From: Alphaproteobacteria bacterium
GTDB taxonomy: Bacteria > Pseudomonadota > Alphaproteobacteria > Geminicoccales > Geminicoccaceae
DNA: 64,000 bases
Reading direction: 5' to 3'
Assembly: GCA_027045875.1 (NCBI GenBank)
Contig: JALUAG010000008.1
Span: 1 to 64,000, forward strand
The translations under genes were made by a program, and so were the position numbers. This document shows positions 9,163 to 16,172 of the stretch, piece by piece (the stretch's first letter is position 1; every line of letters begins with the position of its first letter). The notes under the pieces are model-generated. The model saw nothing but the letters and a program-made list of their open reading frames with translations. It was not told the origin of the DNA and did no database searches.

Positions 9163-9480
9163 ATGGATGAGCGCGAAGCGGTGGCGGCCCTGGCGGCCCT
9201 GGGACATGGGCATCGGCTGCGGATCTTCCGACTTCTCGTGCGAGCCGGCGATCGCGGTCTCCGGGTCGGCGACATCCAGCGCCACCTCGGCCTTCCCCCC
9301 TCCACCCTCGCCCATCATCTCGACACCCTCGCGCGGGCGGGCCTGATCCGTCAGCAGCGTAGCGGCCGCGAGGTCCGCAGTCGCGTCGATTTCACGCGCA
9401 TGAACGCGCTCCTCGCCCATCTCCAGGAGGCCTGCTGCACCGGCGTACCGACCCCCGAGGTGGAGGAAGCCGGCGAATGA
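9163..9480 (+). CDS. arsR: ArsR-family repressor with vicinal cysteines
   Basis: A 105-residue winged-helix metalloregulator. The recognition-helix region is GLPPSTLAHHLDTLARAGLI at about residues 43-62. The classical CVC sensor motif of the E. coli type is absent; a C-terminal CC pair (C91, C92) is present, resembling ArsR proteins that sense trivalent arsenicals through C-terminal vicinal cysteines. ATG 9163 was chosen over GTG 9142 because GGAGAG precedes it. Its stop overlaps the arsP start by 4 bp (ATGA), so the two are translationally coupled and it very likely represses this operon. Confidence 0.82.
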   Translation: MDEREAVAALAALGHGHRLRIFRLLVRAGDRGLRVGDIQRHLGLPPSTLAHHLDTLARAGLIRQQRSGREVRSRVDFTRMNALLAHLQEACCTGVPTPEVEEAGE

Positions 9481-10520
9481 ACGCTTTGGCACGGCTCTCG
9501 CGCGCCGGCACGCGGTTTCCGGAGCTGGACGGCGTGCTCACGACCATCGCCGTGATGGCGGTATTGCAGGCCCTCTTCGACCTCCCCGGGCTTTCCGAGA
9601 CGCTCCTCTTCACACTTTCCAGCCTGTGGAGCATCGCCCCCTACATCCTGCTCGCCGTGGTCTTCGCCGCCTACCTCCAGGCGGCGGGCGCCGATGCGCT
9701 GGTCGCGCGGGTCTTTCGCGCGCGCCTCGGGCTCACGATCTTCGTCGCCGCCCTCGTGGGCGCCGTCTCGCCCTTCTGTTCCTGCGGCGTCATCCCGCTG
9801 ATCGCCGGGCTTCTGGCAATGGGCGTGCCGCTGGCGCCGGTGATGGCCTTCTGGCTCTCCTCGCCGATCATCGACCCGCCCCAGTTCGTGATGACCGCGA
9901 GCATACTCGGCAGCGGCTTCGCCGTCGGCAAGACGGCGGCGGCGTTCGGCCTCGGCCTTCTCGGCGGCTTCGGCGTCGCACTGTTCGATCGCTTCGGCTG
10001 GTTTCGCGAACCGCTGAAGCGACGGGCGGCCTGCCGCTGCGGGACGAGCTGCGGCACACCGGAGGAACCCCGATGGGCGATCTGGCGGGATCCCTCCCGG
10101 CGGCGGCGCTTGGTCGCCGGCATCGGTGGCCAGGGCCTGTTTCTCGCCCGCTGGCTGGCCCTCGCCTTCTTTCTGGAAGGGCTGATGCTGGCCTATCTGC
10201 CGGCGGAACTGGTGGCCCGTCTGGTGGGCGGTGAGGGCTGGACGGCCGTCCTTCTCGCGACCCTCGTCGGTGTGCCCGCCTATCTCAACGGCTATGCCGC
10301 CCTGCCTCTCGTCGACGGGCTCGTGCAGCAGGGGATGTCGGCGGGCGCCGCAATGGCCTTCCTGCTCGCCGGCGGCGTCACCAGCCTGCCGGCGGCGATC
10401 GCCGTTCATGCCTTGGCCCGTCCGGCCGTGTTCCTCCTCTATCTGGGGCTCGCGCTGAGCGGCTCCTTCATCGCCGGTCTCCTGTTCGGTGCACTGGCGG
10501 CGCCGCCGGGCGCCATCTAG
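9477..10520 (+). CDS. arsP: ArsP-type permease (organoarsenical or Cu/Zn efflux)
   Basis: A 347-residue inner-membrane permease of the PF03773 family with about eight hydrophobic segments. The signature SPFCSCGVIPL carries C101 and C103 in a membrane segment. A cytoplasmic loop holds more cysteines (C186, C188, C192). Family members export trivalent organoarsenicals (ArsP) or, in the SO_0444 group, copper and zinc. Coupling to an ArsR with a vicinal-cysteine sensor favours arsenicals. Its TAG stop overlaps the stop of the convergent manC gene. Confidence 0.78.
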   Translation: MNALARLSRAGTRFPELDGVLTTIAVMAVLQALFDLPGLSETLLFTLSSLWSIAPYILLAVVFAAYLQAAGADALVARVFRARLGLTIFVAALVGAVSPFCSCGVIPLIAGLLAMGVPLAPVMAFWLSSPIIDPPQFVMTASILGSGFAVGKTAAAFGLGLLGGFGVALFDRFGWFREPLKRRAACRCGTSCGTPEEPRWAIWRDPSRRRRLVAGIGGQGLFLARWLALAFFLEGLMLAYLPAELVARLVGGEGWTAVLLATLVGVPAYLNGYAALPLVDGLVQQGMSAGAAMAFLLAGGVTSLPAAIAVHALARPAVFLLYLGLALSGSFIAGLLFGALAAPPGAI

Positions 10521-11911
10521 AGCTGCCGCTCCTCGGCCGTCCCGGGCAGGATCTCGAGGAGGACGAGCGGCTCCTCGCCGCTGCTGCGGATCGCCGTTCC
10601 GGTGTCGGGGGCCGGGGACAGGAGATCGCCGGGGCCGACCCGCCTGCCCTCTCCCGCGATCTCTCCTCGACCGGCGATCACGAGGCGCAGCCGCGCGGAC
10701 CCGGCGTCGAGGCGGACACGGGCGCCCGGCGCCACCCGACGTTCGACGATGCGATAGCCGGGACGGTCCGCGACCCGGACCTCCTCCCCCCAGGCACGGG
10801 CTTCGGCGAGGTGGCGGTCCACCTCCTGCCGCCCCGCGCGCGCCAGGGCGGCGACCGCGGCCTTGATGGCATCGCTCGCCTCGCGGCCGGCCACGAGCAC
10901 CGCATCCGCGGTCTCGATCACCGCCAGGTCGCGCACGCCTGCCAGTACGACCAGCCGCTCCCGGGCCTCCACGAGGCAGTCCGACACCTCCTCGAGATGC
11001 ACGTCGCCGCGACCGAGGTTGCCCCTCTCGTCCCGCGTCGCCAGTTCCCAGAGGGCGTGCCAGGAGCCGACGTCCGACCAGCCGGGATCGCAGGGTGCGA
11101 CGGCGACGCGGCGGCTGCGCTCCATCACCGCCTTGTCGATCGGCGCCGAGGGGATGCGGGCGTAGAGATCCTCGGGCAGCTCCGGTCTGCCGCCCGCCGC
11201 CTCGAACGCCCTCCGACTACCGGCCGCGATCTCGGGTTCGAAACGATCGAGCTCCTCGAGCACGGTGTCCGCGCGCATCAGGAAGATGCCGGCGTTCCAG
11301 AGATGGCCGCCGCTCTCCAGCATCGCCCGGGCGCGGGCGAGTTCGGGCTTTTCCACGAATTCCCGGACCTCGTGCAGCCCGGGCCAGCGTTCGATGCCCT
11401 CGCCGACGGCGATATAGCCGAAACCGGTCTCGGGCCGCGCCGGCGTGATGCCGAAGGTGACGATGCGTCCCGCGGCCGCAGCCTCGAGGCTGGCACGGAC
11501 GGCCGCTTCCAGTTCTTCCGGTCGGGTCAGGAGATGATCCGACGGACAGACGAGAAGGATGCTCCCCGGACCGAACTCGGCCATCGCCCGCAGGGCCGCG
11601 ACGGCGATCGCTGCGGCCGTGTTGCGGGGTCGCGGCTCGAGAAGGAGGTTGCGGCTCAGGGCCGGTGCCACCTCCGCGAGCTGGCGGCGCAGCAGCAGCT
11701 CCTGCGGCGCGGCCCCCACCGTGATCACCCGCTCCGGCGGGGCCTGGCCGAGCACGCGCCGCGCCGTCTGCTGGAGCAGGGACCCGCGTCCCAGCAGCGG
11801 CGCGAGATGCTTGGGTACCACGGTACGACTTACGGGCCAGAGACGGGTCCCCGAACCACCGGCCAGCAGGACGGGAACCAGGGATTCGGCATTTCCGGTG
11901 CGATCGGCCAT
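10517..11911 (-). CDS. manC: Mannose-1-phosphate guanylyltransferase
   Basis: A 464-residue enzyme converting mannose-1-phosphate and GTP to GDP-mannose for polysaccharide and glycan synthesis. The N-terminal nucleotidyltransferase domain has the GGSGTRLWPVSR signature, the VCPSDH segment and the FVEKP motif. The C-terminal part (about residues 350-464) is a cupin-like region of reduced similarity, so isomerase activity is uncertain. ATG 11911 is preceded by GGAAGAGG; a GTG two codons upstream is less well placed. It is divergent from the diguanylate cyclase gene and convergent with arsP. Confidence 0.86.
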   Translation of the reverse strand: MADRTGNAESLVPVLLAGGSGTRLWPVSRTVVPKHLAPLLGRGSLLQQTARRVLGQAPPERVITVGAAPQELLLRRQLAEVAPALSRNLLLEPRPRNTAAAIAVAALRAMAEFGPGSILLVCPSDHLLTRPEELEAAVRASLEAAAAGRIVTFGITPARPETGFGYIAVGEGIERWPGLHEVREFVEKPELARARAMLESGGHLWNAGIFLMRADTVLEELDRFEPEIAAGSRRAFEAAGGRPELPEDLYARIPSAPIDKAVMERSRRVAVAPCDPGWSDVGSWHALWELATRDERGNLGRGDVHLEEVSDCLVEARERLVVLAGVRDLAVIETADAVLVAGREASDAIKAAVAALARAGRQEVDRHLAEARAWGEEVRVADRPGYRIVERRVAPGARVRLDAGSARLRLVIAGRGEIAGEGRRVGPGDLLSPAPDTGTAIRSSGEEPLVLLEILPGTAEERQL

Positions 11912-12024
11912 CGGCACCTCTTCCGCGCGGCTGCGAGGCGTGACGGGCCGGGCCCTCTACCGCCGCGGCCACGCCCGCGGTCCGCGCCATGACACATGCA
12001 TCGGGGCTCCGCAAGGGTCGCCGG

Positions 12025-12075
12025 CCGGCTTGCGTCCCGTGATGTTGCCGAGTTTCACGAATGCAAGCCGGTTTT
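12025..12075 (+). promoter_or_regulatory. Nested stem-loop followed by TTTT in the diguanylate cyclase leader
   Basis: An outer 9-bp helix pairs CCGGCTTGC (12025-12033) with GCAAGCCGG (12063-12071), immediately followed by TTTT. An inner 5-bp helix pairs CGTGA (12038-12042) with TCACG (12055-12059). The element lies about 70 bp upstream of the GGDEF gene. It has the form of a terminator or attenuator on the plus strand. It does not match the GEMM c-di-GMP riboswitch consensus that I know. Confidence 0.45.
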
Positions 12076-12141
12076 AACCGAATGTTGGCATTTCGGAAAT
12101 AAAACGGACGAGGGGACACGGATCGCGAGGGCACGTCTGCG

Positions 12142-13236
12142 ATGGTGCAAGGCTGCGAAACGAGCGACATTCTCTCCTTGGGCGAACGGGCCATGGCTGC
12201 GATGCGCAAGCATCGCATCGGCCCGACCCCGGAGAACTATCTGGTCTGGTTCACCCATTTCTCCGGCGAGAATCCGGCACTCAGCCGCATGATCCGGCTC
12301 CTCGAGGACAACAACGACAACTTCGACTGCGAACGCTGTCACGAACTCTATCAACGCTTCTTCGTCCGCGACGATGCCGCGCGCGTGGTTCACGAGGCGA
12401 GCGCCCGCGTCGAGGAATTGCTGTCCACGTTGCTCGAGCAGCTTTCCACCCAAGGCGCCGAGAGCGAGGCCGCATCCAAGCGCATCGACGCCCTCGGCGA
12501 CCTCCTCGGCAAGAACAGTCGCAGCGAGGTGGTGGCGAAGATCGCCGATGCGCTCCTGAACGAAACCCGGCGGATGGCCGACAACGCGCGCGAGCTCGGC
12601 AAGGAGCTGCGCGCCAACAGCCAGCAGGTGGCGATCCTGCGCGCCAGTCTCGAACGGGTGCGACGCGAGGCGGAAACCGATCCGCTGACCGGTCTCGCCA
12701 ATCGCAAGACCTTCGAATCCGCCATGCGGCGGCTCGCCGCCGAAGCGGTGGAGACGGGCAAGCCGCTGTCCCTGACGGTGGTGGACATCGACCACTTCAA
12801 GCGCTTCAACGACACCTTCGGCCACCGCACCGGCGACGTCGTGCTCAAGCTGCTGGCAACCAAGCTGCGAAACTCCGTCCGCGAGCGGGACATCGCGGCG
12901 CGCTACGGCGGTGAGGAATTCGTCCTGCTCATGCCCGCCACCGACCTCGACACGGCGGTGAGCCGTGCCGAATCGGTTCGTGCCGACGTCGCCTCCCACC
13001 GTCTGCGGGCGCGGGGCAGCGGCAAGGATCTTGGCGTCGTGACGCTCTCGATGGGCGTCGCCCAGTACCGTCCCGGAGAGCCGCTTTCGGAGTTCTTCGA
13101 ACGGGCCGACCGAGCCCTCTATCTGGCCAAGCAGCAGGGGCGCAACCGGGTCGTCGACGAACGCGCCCTGCCGCCCGAGGAGCAGGCCGAAGAGGCCGGC
13201 CCGGGGCATTGCAGCCCCCAGCCCGCACCCGCTTGA
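12142..13236 (+). CDS. Diguanylate cyclase (GGDEF), active, with I-site
   Basis: A 364-residue cytosolic protein. Residues 1-170 form a helical, coiled-coil-prone N-terminal region of unassigned family. Residues 177-345 form a GGDEF domain with the entry motif DPLTGLANR, the metal-site segment DIDHFKRFND, the catalytic GGEEF at 256-260 and the product-inhibition RxxD motif RERD at 247-250, exactly five residues ahead. It should make c-di-GMP from two GTP and be feedback inhibited. No membrane segment or receiver domain is visible. The promoter region holds a structured element and is AT-rich. Confidence 0.88.
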   Translation: MVQGCETSDILSLGERAMAAMRKHRIGPTPENYLVWFTHFSGENPALSRMIRLLEDNNDNFDCERCHELYQRFFVRDDAARVVHEASARVEELLSTLLEQLSTQGAESEAASKRIDALGDLLGKNSRSEVVAKIADALLNETRRMADNARELGKELRANSQQVAILRASLERVRREAETDPLTGLANRKTFESAMRRLAAEAVETGKPLSLTVVDIDHFKRFNDTFGHRTGDVVLKLLATKLRNSVRERDIAARYGGEEFVLLMPATDLDTAVSRAESVRADVASHRLRARGSGKDLGVVTLSMGVAQYRPGEPLSEFFERADRALYLAKQQGRNRVVDERALPPEEQAEEAGPGHCSPQPAPA

Positions 13237-13377
13237 CCCCGGCCGTAGCTCGGCGCATCTCCTTCCCCGTCTGATGTCGATCGGGCGCGCCCGCCGCTGC
13301 GCGGGTGCCGCCGGGCGGTCCGCCGTCGGAACACGGCATGGGCCGTCGGCCGCGTCTCATGCACGGGAGGTTCGCCA

Positions 13378-15033
13378 GTGACGACCGCGCCGCGTATCTG
13401 TAGCCATCCGGATGCCAGCCCCTACATGCGGCTCGAGAAGAACCCGGCCAACTACGCGGCCCTCACGCCCCTCACCTTCCTCGAGCGCTCGGCCGACGTC
13501 TATCCGGCGCGTACCGCGGTCGTGCACGGCGACCAGCGGATCAGCTACGGTGAACTGCGCGCCCGGGCGCGCCGCCTCGCCTCGGCGCTCGAGGCACGGG
13601 GGATCCGGCCGGGCGACAGCGTGGCGGTGATGGCCCCCAACATCCCGCCGATGCTCGAGGTGCACTTCGGCGTGCCGATGGCGGGCGCGGTGCTGAACGC
13701 CCTCAACATCCGGCTCGATCCCCGCACCATCGCCTTCATCCTCGGGCACAGCCGGGCGCGGACGCTGATCACCGACAGCGAATTCGCGCCCGTGGTGCGC
13801 AAGGCGCTCGAAGCGCTCGAGGAACCGCCCCTGGTGGTGGACATCCTCGACCCCCTGTTCGAGGGTGAGCACCACCGTCTCGGCCCCCTCACCTACGACG
13901 AGCTGCTGGCGGAGGGCGATCCCGGAGCGCCTCCCCTCTTCCCCGCCGACGAGTGGCAGGCGATCTCCCTCAACTACACCTCCGGCACCACCGGGGATCC
14001 GAAGGGCGTCGTCTACCACCACCGCGGCGCCCATCTGAACGCCATCGGCAACGCGCTCGTCTGGCAGATGCCCCATTTTCCGGTCTATCTCTGGACCCTG
14101 CCGATGTTCCACTGCAATGGCTGGTGCTTTCCCTGGACGGTCACCCTCCAGGCCGGCACCCATGTCTGCCTGCGCAAGGTGGAGGCGGCGGCGATCTACC
14201 GGGCGATCGCCGAGCACGAGGTGACCCATCTCTGCGGGGCGCCCATCGTCATGGGCATGATCGTCAACGCCCCGGAAGGCGACCGCAGGCCCATCCCGCG
14301 CCGGGTGCGGATGATGACCGCCGCCTCGGCGCCGCCCGCCGCGGTCCTGGAGCGGATGGAGGCCCTCGGCTTCGAAGTGACCCATGTCTACGGGCTCACC
14401 GAGGTCTACGGGCCGGCCACGGTCTGCGCCTTCCAGCCCGAATGGGCCGCCCTGCCCCTCGCGGAGAAGGCGCGCAAGCTCGCCCGTCAGGGCGTCCGCT
14501 ACCCGGTGCTCGAGGGGCTCGAGGTGATGGATCCGGAAACCATGCGCCCGGTGCCGCGCGACGGCGCCACGATGGGCGAGATCATGATGCGCGGCCACAT
14601 CGTCATGAAGGGCTATCTCGAGAACCCGAAGGCCACCGAGGCGGCCTTCCGCGGCGGCTGGTTCCACACCGGCGATCTCGCCGTCATGCACGCCGACGGC
14701 TATCTCGAGATCAAGGACCGCTCCAAGGACATCATCATCTCGGGCGGCGAGAACATCTCCAGCATCGAGGTCGAGGCGGCGCTCTATCGCCATCCCGACG
14801 TCCTCGAGGCGGCGGTGGTGGCGAAGCCGGACGAGAAATGGGGCGAGACCCCCTGCGCCTTCGTCGCCCTGCGGCCGGGCTCCGATCTCACGGCGGAAAA
14901 GCTGCTCGCCTTCCTGCGGGGCGAGCTCGCCTCCTACAAGCTGCCGCGAACCATCGTGTTCGGCGAGCTGCCGAAGACCTCGACCGGGAAGGTGCAGAAG
15001 TTCGTCCTCCGGGAGCGCGCCCGCAACCTCTGA
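13378..15033 (+). CDS. Acyl-CoA synthetase (AMP-forming ligase)
   Basis: A 551-residue ANL-superfamily enzyme. The P-loop-like YTSGTTGDPKGV motif is at residues 200-211, YGLTEVYGP follows in the middle, GDLAVMHADGY and DRSKDIIISGGENIS lie in the hinge region, and the C-terminal catalytic lysine is in KTSTGKVQK. It activates a carboxylate with ATP and attaches CoA. Overall similarity is to the medium-chain/methylmercaptopropionate CoA ligase group, but the substrate cannot be read from sequence. The start is GTG 13378 after CGGGAGG. It stands alone and ends convergently with the anti-sigma-like gene. Confidence 0.85.
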   Translation: MTTAPRICSHPDASPYMRLEKNPANYAALTPLTFLERSADVYPARTAVVHGDQRISYGELRARARRLASALEARGIRPGDSVAVMAPNIPPMLEVHFGVPMAGAVLNALNIRLDPRTIAFILGHSRARTLITDSEFAPVVRKALEALEEPPLVVDILDPLFEGEHHRLGPLTYDELLAEGDPGAPPLFPADEWQAISLNYTSGTTGDPKGVVYHHRGAHLNAIGNALVWQMPHFPVYLWTLPMFHCNGWCFPWTVTLQAGTHVCLRKVEAAAIYRAIAEHEVTHLCGAPIVMGMIVNAPEGDRRPIPRRVRMMTAASAPPAAVLERMEALGFEVTHVYGLTEVYGPATVCAFQPEWAALPLAEKARKLARQGVRYPVLEGLEVMDPETMRPVPRDGATMGEIMMRGHIVMKGYLENPKATEAAFRGGWFHTGDLAVMHADGYLEIKDRSKDIIISGGENISSIEVEAALYRHPDVLEAAVVAKPDEKWGETPCAFVALRPGSDLTAEKLLAFLRGELASYKLPRTIVFGELPKTSTGKVQKFVLRERARNL

Positions 15034-15065
15034 CGGACCTCCCGCGGCCGGCCTCGCCTCAGAGG
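15027..15065. terminator. Possible bidirectional stem between convergent genes
   Basis: CCTCTGA at 15027-15033 and TCAGAGG at 15059-15065 are 7-nt complementary arms around a 25-nt GC-rich loop. Each arm carries the stop codon of one of the convergent genes. There is no T-tract on either strand, so termination activity is uncertain. Confidence 0.3.
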
Positions 15066-15910
15066 GCGGTGCCCGCGACCTCGCGGAAGCGGCGCAGCTC
15101 GTCCGCGGCCACCGGTCCGACGGCGCCGTAGACGTACTCGCCCTCCCACCAGATATAGGCATCGCCGCCGAGTGCCTGGACGAGCAGCGCCCCCTCCTCG
15201 CGGCCGGCGATGAACAGCACCACCTCCTTGCCGGCCAGAGCGTAGACCACCGCCGCCACGGGTCGTCCGCCGAGGCTCGCCACCCGCGCGCCGCGCAACT
15301 CGAAGCCGGGCGGCGGCGGCGGCACCAGGTAGGACCGCCCGAGCCTGGCCGCCAGCCAGTCCGCGAGCCGCAGCGGATCTCCGGTCTCGAGGCTGGCAAA
15401 GCCCCCCGTCGAACCCGCCGCGAGGTCGGTCGCGATCCCGCCGTGTGACACCTCCGCCCCGTCGCCGAACAGACCGGCCGCCATCTCCAGCATGGTCGCG
15501 GCGGCGGCGGCCAGCATGGCGAGCCCCACGAAACGGGCCGCATAGCGGCTAATCAGCGGCCGCAGCGGCCGCGCCGCCGCCCGATGCGGCGCCTTTCCCG
15601 GGGGTCGGTGGTCCGCCCGCATACCGTGCGCCGGGACCGGCACCCGCAGTGGCGGTGGCGGCAGGGCCAGAGGCGTCGGGGCCTCGGCTTCGCCCACCAG
15701 ATCCACCTCCAGCCCGGCCCACAGCGGCATGCTCTCCTGCATGCAGCGGAAGCGGCGCTGGAGCTGCTGTTCGAAGGCCTGCAGGCCGTGGACGCGCAGA
15801 CGGCAGTCGGTGCAGACGAGGAGATGTTGCTTGAGGGCACGCAGGCGACCGCGGGCGAGCTGCCCGTCGAGATGCGCTTCGAGATAGCGGTCGAGGTCCG
15901 CGCAGTTCAT
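15059..15910 (-). CDS. Anti-sigma-factor-like membrane protein with zinc-binding N terminus
   Basis: A 284-residue protein. The first about 45 residues resemble the zinc-finger anti-sigma fold: CADLDRYLEAHLDGQL then HLLVCTDC, giving a Cys/His-x3-Cys-x2-Cys set. A proline-rich linker follows, then one transmembrane helix near residues 125-147 (FVGLAMLAAAAATMLEMA) and a periplasmic domain. It resembles membrane anti-sigma factors that sequester ECF sigma factors, but no sigma gene is adjacent. ATG 15910 was chosen because GGGGAGGAGG is immediately upstream; the open frame extends further without plausible protein sequence. Confidence 0.65.
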   Translation of the reverse strand: MNCADLDRYLEAHLDGQLARGRLRALKQHLLVCTDCRLRVHGLQAFEQQLQRRFRCMQESMPLWAGLEVDLVGEAEAPTPLALPPPPLRVPVPAHGMRADHRPPGKAPHRAAARPLRPLISRYAARFVGLAMLAAAAATMLEMAAGLFGDGAEVSHGGIATDLAAGSTGGFASLETGDPLRLADWLAARLGRSYLVPPPPPGFELRGARVASLGGRPVAAVVYALAGKEVVLFIAGREEGALLVQALGGDAYIWWEGEYVYGAVGPVAADELRRFREVAGTAL

Positions 15911-16172
15911 CGCCTCCTCCCCGGGGAGGCTTCCCCCTTTCGGGTCGCCCTGTGCCTCCCGAACTGGATCGAACCTCACTTTTCCCGAAACCGGCGTCGA
16001 GTGCAACGGTGGATTCGTCCCCGGGGGATCCCGACGCACCGGCCGCATTAGCGGTTGCCATGCGCCGCACATCGGTCAAATTAGACCCCAAGCGGGGCGA
16101 AGCGCCGGGGCGTGTGCCGGCCGCCGACGGGAGCCGGCGGCGTGGCGTTCGCCGCAACCCTTGGGAGGTGAC

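Noticed and set aside
12025-12075. Possible GEMM c-di-GMP riboswitch ahead of the diguanylate cyclase gene
   Set aside because: The conserved GEMM blocks are absent; only a nested hairpin with a short T-run is seen, so I report it as an unassigned structure.
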